The notes below the pieces were generated by a model. The model worked only from the letters and a program-made list of their open reading frames with translations. It was not told where the DNA came from and made no database searches. Of a stretch of 64,000 nucleotides of DNA, positions 11,301 through 26,300 are shown piece after piece (the stretch's first letter is position 1; each line of letters starts with the position of its first letter). This DNA is from Diplolepis rosae (taxonomy: Eukaryota > Arthropoda > Insecta > Hymenoptera > Diplolepididae). Position numbers and translations under genes: made by a program. The stretch covers positions 8,680,001 through 8,744,000 of the forward strand of contig JAPYXD010000680.1 of NCBI GenBank assembly GCA_030998225.1. Reading direction: 5' to 3'.

Positions 11301-14300
11301 ATTCAAAAATTTTCTTGAGATAACTTTCTGATTAAAAACACTTTTTATAATGGATAATGGTCGTAGGAAGTGGAAATGATTATTTTATTTTGTAATGATG
11401 GGGTCGTTTCCGGAGTAATTTTTGAAGTAGAATCCGAATCCGAAATCAGAATCAGCCTATCACGTCAGGACTTTCAGATATTTGAGGTTATGTGCTCGAA
11501 AAATCGGGTTTTTCGCTACTTTTGAGGTTATGTACAGGGCGCAAGAAATGTTTCTGGTTTTTGTCTAAAATATCATCATTAAGCACTACTCTTTCCCTTC
11601 AAAATGAGCTATTAAACAGTCACGAGCGATTTTTTTTTACAAAGATACGGCCATATCAAGTTTTGACATTTATCCGAACAACCTTATTAGCATTCACATT
11701 GACTCTTTGGTGCATAACATTCTGCATTCGAAAATTTATTTTGAAAATTTGTGCTTGCGGGTTTTGATGGTCTGTGAATAAGAATTTACAGTCAGAAAAT
11801 TGACATTGAAATTAAACGATTTTGCTCTCTAAAAACTCTTACTCGGTGGTTTCGGAATTGCTGATTACGAAAATGGGGTCGCAAGATTGACATTTTCATG
11901 CACAAGATGGCCGGCCGTTTTAAAATGGCGAACTGAAATTTACGGGGACAACAATATTGGTCTCTAAAATTCTGTACTTGATATGGCCGTATCTTTGTGA
12001 AAAAAAATCGCTCGTGACTGTTCAATAGCTCATTTTGAAGGGAAAGAGTAGTGCTAAATGATGACATTTGAGAAGAAAACCGAAAAAATTTCTTGCGCCC
12101 TGTACTTAACCTCAAAAGTAGCGGAAAGCCCCATTTTTCAAGCACATAACCTCAAATATCTCAAAATCCTGACGTGATAGGCTGATTCTGATTTCGAATT
12201 CGGATTCTACGTCAAAAATTACCTCGGAAATGATCTTTTGTTTTCCAACAACAAATACAAACCCATTATTTGCAGACCTGTGTTATTTATTATGAAAAGC
12301 CTTTTCCGCTTCTTCAGCTTCAATTTTATGCATAAAAGAGCAATATTCAGGTACTTTTAATTATATTAAACTAATGCAATGCAATATAATGCTGTTCGGA
12401 TTAAAAACTCAATTTCGGCGGATTGGTTCGGATTCATTCGGATAGTCGCCTCGGATTAAATCGGATTAGATTTTTTAGTTACAGAACTATTCCAGGATGG
12501 GGGGGGGGGCAGAACTCTGCTCAGAACTCTTGGAACTTTTCAAAATTTGATTTTCAAAATTTTTGGTCAACTTTGAAGTGCCATAGCGTTTAGGATTTTG
12601 ATCGCAGCGAAAAATGTTATTAGGCTTTTTTGCAGAACTATCCCGATGAGGAACAGAACACTGCTCAGAACTCTTGGAACTTTTCAAAATTTGGTTTTGA
12701 AATTTTTTTTTTAAACGTAACTTCGCGCGGAAAATCACGGAACTTATTTCCAAATGCGTCAGGAACTCTAGAACTATGCTAAGTCTCCTCAGAATTCTCA
12801 AAAAAATTCAATTTTTCCGAAAGTGGTGGGGGGAGGGGGGGAGCGTGAACTTAGCCCACCATTTTGAAAAAATTATTTTTGAGGCATTTAAACCCCGGAA
12901 CTATTTTTAAAAACTACCAGGAACTCTATAACTATTTGTGAAGAGCTCAGAACTCTAAAAAAGAATCTGTTTTTCCAATAGTGCGTGTACAGCTCCACAG
13001 GCATAATAATTAATATATTTCGAGGAACAAACTTAAGTAAAATAAAAAAATTGTAAAATTATTAAATTGAATTAGCTGGTCCATTATATGCTGATAAATA
13101 TTGCTATTTGGATAAAGATAAGATTTACTTCTGCATTTTTGCTAAAATGCTATATTACGGACAATGTAATTGTGTGACGTCATTTATAATAAATAGGGCA
13201 ATTCCACAACAATAAATAATTGATTCTTTAAATGACTTTCGCATTTCAGATAATTTTAATGACAATGCCAGCATTACAAAAAAAACTGCCTGCTCAAGAC
13301 CGAGCGTGAAAAGTAAAACTTCAATTATGAATTGACAATGAATAGAAAGGGTTATACTGTTAAAAGTTAAAAAAAAATTTTTTCAAAAAATCGGAAAATA
13401 AAATTTAAAAAAAACGGCAGATCAAATTTAGACACTCCAAGCAGAAGTTTTACTTCTGCAAACCATATGTCGCGATATACGAGCAGACATAAAACTTCTT
13501 CTTGGAATGTCTAAATTTGATCTACCGTATTTTTTTTTAAATTCTTTCTTCCAACTTTTAATTATATTGCCTTTTTCTATTCATTGTCAATTCACCATTG
13601 AAGTATCACTTTTTACGCTTGGCCTTAAGGGCATGTGATACTTCAGACAAATTTTATTGATTTTAGGTTTCTACATCTTTATGACCAAAGTACGTAAAAT
13701 TTTGTTTCCCAAATTTGGAAAATATTAGAGAAGATAAAAAATGGATGTAGATAGACTACTTTTGGTTGCGAAATTGAAAAAAGTTCAATTTTAACAAAAT
13801 ATACCGTAATTTTTTTTTTATTATCAAAACCAAAAGTAGTCTATCTATACGTCTGTTTTTTATCTTCTCTCATATTTCCCAAATTTGGGAAACAAAATTT
13901 TACGTACTTTAGTCACAGAAATGTAGAAACTGGACCAAATTGTTCACATGAATTTACTACTTACGAAATTAAAAAATTTTATAGAGTTTAAGTTTCTACA
14001 TGTTTGCGTCCAAAATACATAAAATTTTATTTTGAAAATTTGAGAAATGGTAGAAAAGATAAAAACGGACAGAGATAGATGACTTTTGGTTTAGAAAATA
14101 GAAAAAAGTTCAATTTTAGTAAAATCTATGAAAAAAATGTGTTTATTGTTCAAGCAAAAGTAGTCTATCTACATACGTTTTTATCTTTTCTACCATTTCT
14201 CAAATTTTCAAAACAAAATTTTATGTATTTTGGACGCAAACATTTAGAAACTGAACCAAGTTGTTCACATGAACATGCTATTTTTTTTCAAGTATCACAT

Positions 14301-17300
14301 GCCCTTAAGCAGGCAGTTTTTCACTTTGTGGCTGCCAAAACCATACACAGAAAAAAAAGTATGGACGCTGCAGCACTAGCGTTCAGCTACAGTAGCCCAA
14401 CGGTATAGCTAATCGACGTTGTTTCGCTATGACAGTCATCTTAGCGCAACTTTTACGTTGAAACACTCTAGCAGCTGAGCAGATAGTTCAAACAGCAATC
14501 TATTTATTATTCACTAACTGTATTGCTGCCATGCCTATTTTTCTTTCGCTATTTGACGTACAATATCATCCTATACGGACGAAACACATACGGAAGAAAA
14601 TTGAGATTAGAAGCCCAAGTAAAAACTAAATGCAGAATTTCTGCAGTAACCACTCTGCACAATTTTTCTATTTCTTTTTTTGCAGACTTTGCAGATTGAA
14701 TTGAAGAAAGTTTTGTTCATTCAAAAAAAATTTCTTTAATTTAAACAAATCTATTTCTTTGGATCAAAGGAAATTTTTTTGAATCAAGAAAACTTTCTTT
14801 GATTCACAGAAATTTGTTCTTTGATCGTATATCAAAGAAACTATTTTCTAAGCGTATGAACCATCTTTTTACATAATTGCGCAAAATTTACTTTCATCAT
14901 AATTATTTCAAAAATTTTGCTCTTCATTTTTCTATACAAATTCTGCATTGTGCAGAAATTCTGCGGAATTTCTGTACGTTTTTTACTTGGGAGAATATCG
15001 ACTAGTAAAATCCAGAAATGACTGCACCAGGTGAGAAAACAGAGTGTTACGCAGTTTGAGAATGTGTCCTGTACTTCATAATACTCTTCTTTCCTTTTTA
15101 GTAATCATTCCTGTTTTTTAGTAATCTTTCATATTCTTATATTCTGTTTTTCTTCGTGCAGCGTCGCAATGAAAATATGATACCACTTTGGTGGCAGAAC
15201 AATGGAATCAAATAGAATAGAGCTAATAAAGATATTATACAGCTGCACTAGACCTATCATTGTCGTTGCTACAGTATCCTGCTTTTTGTTAGTCGTAGTT
15301 TCGCTGCAGTGCCCATACATTTTTCCGTGCACGGTTGTTTCCATGTGAAATACTTCAAGTATCTGTTTATAACTTGATTAAATAATCAAAGATGTATAAG
15401 AAACTTCATGTCAGCTGCACTAGAATTTTCATTCCAGAAAATAAGATGGTTCTGATAATTTATTTCTAAATAGGTGCTTGAAAGTCAGTTCCGATTACTA
15501 GTAGTTGATACTGTTTTACTCTCTTACCTCGAAAAAGGTCATTTTATTTCGGGATTTTCCACAGAATTGAGTATCTTTTATATCAATTCCGTACAAGTCA
15601 AAGCACCGACTTTTCTCGTATATTCTGAAAAACTTCCGTTTTATTATAGCAACTGTACTTTCTTCTAGTGACTGACTTAATTCATGTACATCATAATAGG
15701 CTTCGCCACTTATAACGCAGTCCTGCCCTGCGTAGGAAATTGACTCTGCCCATTGCCATTTGTTTGGGTCCAAAAACTAGAAGGAACATTAATAATTATA
15801 TAAGTGTTCATATTATAATTTAGTAGATCATGTACATATTAAAAAAAAACAGTATTTGTGCCAGATTCTCTAATACTGAGAATTTGGTATCAATAAAAGT
15901 TACCTACGGAGAAATTCTAATATTAGTATCGGACTAGCACTTGTTCCACAGCAGCAAACAACGTTGATAACCAACCCTCGTTCAGTACTGGTAACCAGTT
16001 TAAAACTAATGGTTATAATTATTATTATAATAGTCGGTTACTAGTATTAAACCAGAGTCGGGAATTGTCATTTGTTTGCCAGTATCGGACCCAGGCCCTT
16101 AACTACAATGGGACAACCGGGGCAACGCCCTGGGGTCCCGACGAGAAGAGACTTACCCCCCATCTTCTTTGTCACCCTAGCGAACTGGCTGAACGGTAGC
16201 TTTACGCTGTACCGTAAAGCTATCGTAAAGCTATCGTAAAGTAGCATTATAACTCATGAATGAGGCAAAATAAACATTCAAAATGTTTTCATCCTTATTC
16301 TACGTTGAAAATAACGTTAACTGGTAATTGAAATATGCAATAATTTTATTTATTTACGCTAAAAATTAAAAAAAACATAATACCTGTCATTGAAGGCAGT
16401 GCAGTGGCTCACCTTTTGTGGAACTTCTCCGTTAAAGTTGATCATTGGTTGGTGTGAGACACAACTATACTTTCATCTCACTCTAACAAATATTCAATCC
16501 TGATGGTGACGACATGGAAAGTGATGAACCACTGCACTGCCTTGAATGACAGGTATTATGTTTTTTTTAATTTTTAGCGTAAATAAATAAAATTATTGCA
16601 TATTTCAATTACCAGTTAACGTTATTTTCAACGTAGAATAAGGATGAAAACATTTTGAATGTTTATTTTGCCTCATTCATGAGTTATAATGCTACTTTAC
16701 GATAGCTTTACGATAGCTTTACTTAAGGGAGGATTCTACTTTGTTGGGTAAAAAAAATCGATTTTGTTTTGTTTTGCTTATCGTATAGATACATGTTTCA
16801 AGAATGTACTCCTGGAATTTCAAGTCAAAATCTGTTGAATTACAAAAGTTACAGGCCATTAGATAACAGGCAAATAACAATTTTTCGTTTTCGTTTTTTT
16901 TGGTTTGTTATAAACGCCACTATATTATATGATCTGATTAAAAAACAAACATTCTGACAACAAAATCTTGTAAAGCGACCTTGAGAACATAACTATGTGG
17001 AGTTTTAAGTATTCACGATATGTTTAAATATCTGAACTACATCAGCAATGTTATGCTTCATTTTTCGGACTTTTGGTCGTTGATAGGTTAAAAACTTAAA
17101 ACGCATTTATCTCAAAACCACGTTTTTCGACCCAACGGAAGTGATTCAAGAAGTTCTAATTGACCAATCGTTACCAAATTTGGCACAAATGTGTACCAGG
17201 GTTGTGTGCAAAAACTGAACCACAATCGACAAAAAATATTAACAATTGCTCGTTTTAAATAATAATTTGTGACAAAAAATTTGCAAAAAATCAAGAATTT

Positions 17301-20300
17301 TTTTGAAAAATTAATAACTTTTTAGTTTTCCATTATTATTAAATGATCGTGGTTCATTTATGCAGAAATCGCTTGAGATTAAGAATATGTCAGGTTTTTG
17401 TGTTTCAGATCATCGGTTTTGGCTCAATTACTTCCGCTAGCGAGTCATCTCCTCAAGGATATACCGCCATTGTTCAACGCCCCCCCTCGCCCCTCTTTCA
17501 TGTAGCCAGTAAAAAAAAAAAATATTTACAGAATAAATGTTTTTCAAAACCATACTAAATTGTAGCTTTCTATCTTTAATAGTTTCCTGAAAACAAATTC
17601 CTAAAAAATCATCCATTTCTTTTACGCAACAAAGTAGAATCCTCCCTTAATTTATCTGCATTTTTAATCATTTGCAACTAGTAAATAGACGGTAACGCCG
17701 CATTTTCGTGCATTCATATTTTCGTATTCCTAGATTATGAGGATCAGTCAACCAGCACGCTTACAACTTGACTTCGTTCTAGGACAATTTGTTCTCCAGT
17801 GGATGAAGTACTCTATTTAAAATTGAAAAGAGTAAAACAGATTAATATAATCTATTCAAACATCCAAATGATAAATGGTCTTTTGTTACTATTGATCACA
17901 TTAGGTGACCCAAATTAGTATATCTATTTATAATTTAGTACCATAAAATAAGAATTATAACTTTTTTTGCCATTTGATGAGTGCCTATTACATTTATGTT
18001 CCCGACTATCTTCTATACACAGTGTGATAACAAGTGGGTCACAAGATGGAAATACTTGTATAGTGTTGAGCCTTTAGCATACTGGATATAAACTGTTTTA
18101 CAGACTAAAAAATTGCATTGTATGATAAACTCTTTTATACAATTTAATTCCTATTCGCAACCCACTTGTGGCCACTCTACGTATATAATTTGGCTTAACA
18201 CATATTCTGTATACTTGTTTAGAATAAGTAATAGGAAATAGCATTCTGCATTTTAAATTCATATTTGAGATAGATTGATATAGTTACCGAGGAATCTCCA
18301 GTCTCTCTAGCCACTCTAAATAAAACCCATGCATCATACTGAGGTAAATTAGAACCGTCACAAGGTTTTGGGGTGATAAAGCGAGCTTCGTGGCCAATTG
18401 TTAGAACACATATTCTGGTAATCATAACCCCAGTGAAGACTCTCTCTATACCATCTGGAGAAAATATTAATTTATTAATTCCATTTTCCTGTTAAGACGT
18501 GTTCATTTTTGTGTTTTTATGTGTAAAATAAAGAAGTAAATATGATAACTACACCTAAAGCCTTCTAATAATGATTGAAAAAGTGATTCAGACAATGAAT
18601 AAACGTGTATATTGTTAATTCTGTATCATATTTACAGCTGAAAAAAAAACCGCTTCGAATATTTTTTCGTGTTTTACATATTAGGTGCGCAACTAAGTTC
18701 CCGCTGTTTGTCAACAGATGGCTCCAGCAGTAAGTGCTGGTCGATTTTGACGTATCCAAAACGTCATGAATTGAAGGACGTCGGATCAAAAGGGCCTAAC
18801 TGACATTTACCAAATTTTACAGGACGTCGAAAAAACGCTCCTATTTAAAGAGTTTTTTATAAAAAGGATTCATCTTTGAAATTTACGTTGTTGACACTAA
18901 AAAACATTAGTTTCTGGAGTATCAATTGATTCTATTCAAAACTCACCAAGAAATGAGCCGTCAAAATAACAAAGGGCCTAAGTAGAGGGGTATCGTCGGA
19001 TCAAAAGGGCCTAACTGCACGATCGTGCTATACTTTCACTTTGCTTCACGCACGATTGTTCATTTCGTCAATTTCCTGTGCATTGATGGATATAAGTATT
19101 AAATTATGAATATTTAGTGACTGTTCATCATGTTAATATATGCTTCTCCAATTATTTTTTGTAATTGTTATTTAATTTTTATTGTTGTAAGTGGAAGTTG
19201 GTGGTAATTGTAAACACTTTTTTTTGTTTATTCTATCATAATATTGTGCTTATCAATGTTTTCATTTTCTGTTTTTTTATATGAAGTTTTTTATCTTTAA
19301 TTCGTATTGAGTTAATGATGAAATGTGCAAGATGGAATAAGTAAAAAAATTAAAAAGTTGTCAAGAGTTTGAGAGGGTTTTTGATCATGTTCATTTTTTA
19401 CTAATTTTTTTCAATCAATTGTGTATTTGATACTTATTATTTACCAATAATACATAAAAATGAAAACTTGGGAACAATTTCTTAATTTTAATCGCAGCAA
19501 GTAATTCAAATCACAGCAAGTAATTCTACGGTCCTTGTTCGTGATTTTGTGAAAAGTTTAAAAATAAAAAAAATGTCGAAAAGTACTTATTATTGCCAAA
19601 AATGCTTTAAGTAAGCAAGGAATAATCGAATTTTATAAAAATGGGGAAATTTTGAAAATATCTCGGAATATTTGAATAAAATACCGGAAAGTCAGGGAAT
19701 TTTTCGATGCGAATACAAATTTTGAAATTGGAAAGAATTCCTATCTTTGAAAAATCTACAAATTCAGAAAACATTCAGAAATTGGTGAGAAATAATAAAC
19801 TTTGATCACTTTCGAAAAATTTAGACAAAATCTCTGAACTTCAAAATTCATATAATTTTTTTTATCAATTTTTATCATCTCTTTGAGCTCCACTCTGCTC
19901 CGTTTTTTTAAGTACTCAAATTATGAAATTCTCATGACATGAGCTTCTGAAAATTTTTGTGTTGTACTTATAATAAAATTAATTTATTATGCACTCATGA
20001 CGAATTCATGGCGTGAAAATAATAAACTATTGATATTGCAATTATTATTTACACCTTTACCGTAACGGTATTCGACCTCTACCAGAAAGATGTGCAAAAG
20101 TTGTAGCTAACAATGGGCAATACTTTGAATGATTCATTTCTAACCATTTTTTCACAATAAAGTTGCATTTTCATAAAAAAAACAGCAGGAACTTAGTTGC
20201 CGACCTAATACAAACAAAATAGGTAAGTATATTTTTATTTCACACTTTTACCGTAACGGTATTCGACCTCTACCAGAAAGATGGGCAGAAGTTGTAGCTA

Positions 20301-23300
20301 ACAATGGGCAATACTTTGAATGATTCATTTCTAACCATTTTTTCACAATAATGTTGCATTTTCATCAAAAAAACAGCAGGAACTTAGTTGCCCACCTAAT
20401 ACAAACAAAATAGGCAAGTATATTTTTATTTCAACATGATATGCAAAATTTTCAAGTTACAATTTTTCAAACATCTTGAGTAGGAAAAATTGAAGATTTT
20501 TTCAAATTTTCTAATTCGTAGACGATTTTTTATAAAATAGAATTTCCAGGTAAAGTCAGCGATCACGTACACTTTGCATGTAGCGATGAATGAAAAAATT
20601 ATTCGGTTTTTTTATATAACAAATGGAGTTGCTTTGAACAACAGGCATTCACGAAAAAACGGGATCCTAAAAATCATTTCTTCAAGGATTAAAATATCCG
20701 TTATACTTTTGAGAATATCTCATAATATTATAGTCGGGTCGGCTCCGAGCACGTGATAGCTCGCCGTCTACTCTGAGTGCACGACGCCGTGCAATATAGG
20801 GGGAGAAATTATACTATGTAATGTGACATGTTTGAAAACATTCAACTTAATTAAGGAAATGCTTGTGCACTTGGAAAACCCACGAGAAAAAGACACCAAA
20901 GTGTTCTCAATGGGAAATGACAGACACACAACATCGGAAATAACAAAATTAAAATTTCAAGGAAAAGAGCACGTATTTGTCATTGTGCCAAATGATTTCC
21001 CATTACCTGAAGACGGTATAATAGGAATTCCGTTTATGCATAGTTACAAATTCAATTTGTCGAACACTTACTTAGAATTAAATGGGGTAAAACATAAATT
21101 ACATGATGACGGAATATTTGTGCCCATGAACTCGATTAAAATAATTAGCATGGAAGTTAAAAAAAACAGGGTCATGCTATAATCATGGACCACCCAAATA
21201 TACCTGACTCAATTTACAGAATTCAAAATTATCAGTTACAAATGCCAATTCCGAACGAAAATAATGAAATATTGAAACTTTCCAGCCCCGAAATTCGAGT
21301 CAAAGTTATAGGTATTCAAGTGGAACTTGAGGAAAAGATACAGTACAGCTTTGGGGAAAACAAATATGGCACATTGTTATAGATTTTAGAGAGCTCAACG
21401 AAAGAACTGATCAGGATGCGTACTCTCTACCCATAATTGACGACATACTGGATCATTCAGGTATAGCAAAGTTTTTCTCGGCATTGAAGAATTCTCCTGC
21501 AACGTCCCAAATGATGACGGATACGGTTCTTAGAGTTTTGATCGGAAAAAATTGCTTTGTTTATCTTGATGACATCGTTGTTTTTGGTTCAAGTTTTCAG
21601 GAGCACAATGAAAATCTTCTCATTCTCTTTGAACGGTTGCGACAAACGGGATTAAAACTACAGCCGGATAAGTGTGAATATCTCCGACCAGAATTTGAAT
21701 ATCTTGGCAATGTGATCACGGAAGAAGGAGTAAAACCAAATCCAAATAAAATCCAAGCAGTTAGGGATTTTAAAAGACCCTCAAACCCAACCGATGTAAA
21801 ACCTTTTCTAGGACTTTCGAATTTTTATCAAATCTTTACGTAATTAGACCCCCTGAGTCAGAAAAAACGGTCTTTACAAAAGTGTCTGTCTGTCTTTAGG
21901 GCACAAACTCGATATCTCCCGATAGAATACACGGAGAGAAATTTGATAGCAAGTAGTACCATCTTAATAGAATTAAAATAATAGAATAAAAATTCTATGA
22001 ATTTCGGGTCAATATAATACCAGACATGTTCTCAAAGATGCAACATCATAATTCGCTATAATCTTGAGAATATCTCATAAAAATTTCAGAGTAGACTGCT
22101 GGGTAATTTTTATTGGACAGCTAATTATTTATAGTCGGGTCAGCTTGGATTTCATTTGTAAATATGATATGGAATGAGCCTTGTACATGATTTTTTCAAG
22201 TAATATTCAAGAAGGTCTTCTTTCGAAAACCGCAAATATTTTATTAGGGTTTTTGTGTCTCATAAATTTCTAGCGTGACTTATCATATTCTGAAGTAACA
22301 CTTTTTCTATGGTTTGTTTGCTTTGCATTATTAAACAAAAGTGAAGCAAACTCTACATACGTTTCTATCCAGAGTCAAGTACAACTTCTGATGTCATATA
22401 ATCTTAAGATGATTTATAACATCAGAAAAATGTAATAAATTAATTTGTAATATTAAATGCATAATCTATGAATAATACGTTTATTAATTTATTTTAGTCG
22501 GTACCGACTAAAAAAACAAAACTTGATTAAATTTGGGAAATTGGTTTAAAAAATTGCTCGGATCAACTAAATCATTTATATTTCTTTCCGATTAAAATTC
22601 AATATATTAATTTATTATATTATAATATATTATTATTAATTAGTGGTGTGCAAGACTTGAATTAAATCGATTATAAATTTGTTCAAGTCAACGATAGTTC
22701 AGTTGGAATTATTTTATTTCGAGCCAGGGCTGAATCGAAGCTAAATTTTCGAGTCTGAGCTAGCGTTAGTTCGAATTTTCGAATCCGACTCAAGTTTAGA
22801 TTCAGTAGAGTGGCATCTCACACGGGAGTCAAATAAAATCGTACGAACGTTTTTGATCGTTGTTTGACGATTTTCTACGATTTTATACCATGTCATCGCT
22901 AAACACTTGACTCCCAATTTTTGAGATCGTATGCATTCAGCGCGTCAAAGTCGACGCGTTAAACGCGTGAATTCATAATGAATTCGGCTGAATTTGACGA
23001 TCTCAAGCGCTAAGTACAAGCGACAAAGACGTAACGTACTGATTTCACGTTAACTACACTGAATTCTTCCCTTTCGCTTACGATTTCAAACGTTAGGCAT
23101 AGTAAGATCGAACGACGCAAAACGACTAAAAGTTTTAAACATACTTATTTGCAAAATAATTTTAACTTATCAATTATGTTGCATCCTGTGGCATCAATAC
23201 ATATATACATTGCAAAATTTATTCTTCATTTTATAATCACCGTGATATAAAACATTCTTTCGTTCAATACGACCGTCGCTTGCTCCTTTTGATTCTAGGA

Positions 23301-26300
23301 ACTCCGTCGACGGCTAACATAGCCAGACGGTATCGTTGGTAGCCAGCTAGCATTTTCTCCTTACGCGGCTTCTCCCTTCTCCTTCTCCTTCGTTCGCTCG
23401 AGCGCACTCTCCTTCTTTACCTATTTCCTCCTTTCGCTTTCCCCTTTTCTTTTCTGATTGAAAGTGTTTTAGGATAATCATTTTTCAAATTCCTTTGTTT
23501 TTAAATAAGTTGCAAATTATTTAATGACGTGGAAGTTAAAGATTGAAATCGAACAATGCCTAGGCATGTATTTTTATTTTCAGGTTAATTAATTTTACAA
23601 AATCAAATGTTGTTAAATTTTAATTTTCACTTTTAGGGTTTGAAATATTTAAACTTAATATATATATATTTTTTACATTCTCATCATGGATGAGAAGGTA
23701 TTGGTTTTATGTGAAAAATGACTTTCGAAATTTTCATCAAATCTTTACGTTTTGAGACCCCCTGAGTCAGAAAAAATGGTTTTTACGAAAGTGTCTGTCT
23801 GTCTATCTGTCTGTAGGTCGTGTGCGGCATAACTCTCGATAGAATTATCAGATTGAATTGAGCTTTGGCACACTTTATCAGAGCCGAAAAAGTAAGGACA
23901 AGTTCGTTAACCAGCCACATCCAATCAAAATTGAGGGATGGAGCACTACTTTTGTGTTTTTGAAAATAATTTTTTGAAAAAATCAAAAATTCCAATCCTG
24001 GTTTTTGATAGTGCTCATAAATATCTACAAATTATCCTAATAACATTTTTTGATTAAATCAAAATTAGAAATGTTACAGCATATTCAAATTCGAAAAAAG
24101 TCAATATCAAAATTCCATTTTCCAGTTAAATTATACGAGATACGAAAAAACGTTATGATACAATATTATTTTCTACATAAAGTCCTATAAATTTGAATTG
24201 TAACATTTTTTCATAAGATGCATATTTTTCTTTTTAATTAAAAAAAAAACGATTGAAAATCCAAAATTCAATTTTTTAACAATAATATTGGAAATACCAA
24301 AAAAACGTAAGAATACAAAGTTGTTCGTTTCAAAAAGATCTACAAATTTTGTCCGACACAGTTTCTGATAAAAGATATATTTTTCGTTTCAATTCCAAAA
24401 AATACGATAAAAATGAAAAAATTCCATTTTTTAGACAAAATATGTGAGATACAAAAAAAACATTTAGATGAAAAATTGTTTGCCTAAATGAGGTCTACAA
24501 ATTCTGATAAAGAAATTTCGGGACAGGATGTATATTTTATGTTTTGATTTTTAATATTGAAAAATTTCGATTTTTTTTTCACCAAAATATGTGAGATACG
24601 AAATAAGCGTTGTTCTGCAAAATCGTTTCCTTAAATAAAGTCTACGATTGTTTTTCCTTTTTAGATATGTGGTAGAAAGTAAATTCTTTTAATCATGTAA
24701 TTTATTAAAAAGTTATACTGAAATGTATACAGAAAATCGAGCGCGAAGCGCGAGTGTCATGATGAGAATGTGTTCCTTAAGGCCGATAGAGCCTTAAGTA
24801 AATTGAATTTCCTGTTTCACTTAAATTCAAAAAGAAATTCAGTGACTTTGAGAAAATGTGTAATTCACATAATCTGTAATATTATTATAAAATTGGTTTG
24901 AGCTTCAGTATCAAAATATAAGAAATAAACTTAAATGTATGCGAAGAGCACAAGACCGAGCGTGAAGCGCAAGGTCCAGAAAGAACGGAGCGCGAAGCGC
25001 GACGATTGAATCGCGCGCCCTAGGCGCGCTCAAACTTGCGAGCGAAGCGAGCTGCGCGCGATGAGAATGTGCCCGCGAAGCGGGCAGATTTTTTCAAATT
25101 AAAAAATTGATCTCCTTTCGCTTGGGGATTCCTTAAAAAACTCATTTAATATGTAATTGCAGTCAAACTTTTATATATATTATTATATATATATATATAT
25201 TTTTTTTACTTCATTAAATTAATTTCAATTGCAAATATTTTAAATAAAATTCGGAGAATTTCATCGAACTGGATTTAACCAGTAAATATTCCCCGCCTTG
25301 GGTTTCGAGCAACTAGCATTGGTCGTTGCTATGACAACGTTGACACGTTCGGCCAATACGGTCAAGCAGCGCCGGCTGTTTCAAACGTCCGCCTCTAGCC
25401 CCCCACCCCCCTAAGGTCCCTTCTTGGACCTCGAATATTCCGGCTCTGAACGAGCCACCTGTAAAAGAACTGCCTACAGCCGTCGAACTTTTTCGCTGAC
25501 AATTTCTAAGCCCCCCTGAAGGGGGATTCAATTTTTATTCCGGTCGACGAATCGCCCGAAAAATTCTCGCCACCCCCACAGAAGGCCCTACACACTCGCA
25601 TCTGAAAATTTTATCAGACGCAATCTTCTCACTGAATCTGAGTGTTCAAAAATTCATCCCCCCCCCCTCCTACACACAACTTGGCGCCGTAGGCGCTACA
25701 TGACCACGCAGCCGATTCTATTTATATTGGTACCAATACCCGGCAACGCATCTACTTAGCACCCTTACCAACGCCATACAAACCTACTAATTACCCAATA
25801 CCCGAACTCGAGCACGATTTCTCCCCCGACTTCGTAGAAGAATTTCTTGACATCATACGCACACATGCTCCCATCTATAACGGAAATCTCTTGAAGCAAA
25901 CCATCACCGAAAATAGACTGTTCATCGACACGCAAATTCGTGAGGTGCTTCGAGATGGCATTACAGAACCTACTAATTCACCCTTCAGTTCCGCCACCGT
26001 CTTGGCTGGAAAACGAGATAGTGATTACCGATTTTGCGTAGACTACCGTCGACTTAACGATCAGACGGTCGACTCCGTTCAAACCGTTCCCCAGATTCAT
26101 GAAATCCTCAAGGATCTTGGGCGCGCAAGGGTTTTCTCCTGCCTTGATCTAAAGGCCTATTACCATACAGCGGAGCGTAATCTTCTGCTTATTCTTCTTC
26201 TTCTTCTTCTTTGTACAGCGTTGGCACCGTACTCACAAAGCCTTGTACATTTTAACTGCGTATGCGTCTATTACTACTACACAAGATCGAGAAAATCAAA

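Noticed and set aside
11492..12145. Two similar open frames (MLEKSGFSLLLRL and MLEKWGFPLLLRL) suggesting a duplicated gene
   Set aside because: They are the same sequence read from the two inverted arms of a foldback element. The frames diverge outside the arms, and no family or splice evidence supports coding.
12487..12801. 104-residue minus-strand frame
   Set aside because: Composed of the CAGAACTCTTGGAAC repeat. The internal repetition mirrors the DNA repeat, with no protein features.
17675..17745. Alternative SPH-B exon reading EYENMNARKCG
   Set aside because: It first seemed to match the start of SPH-A exon 5, but the 15776-15528 exon aligns end to end with that exon at exactly 83 residues, so the similarity is chance.
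23687..25100. R1 as a confirmed Helitron
   Set aside because: One end has a strong hairpin, but there is no clear CTRR end, no 5' TC, and no Rep/helicase frame, so the class is left open.
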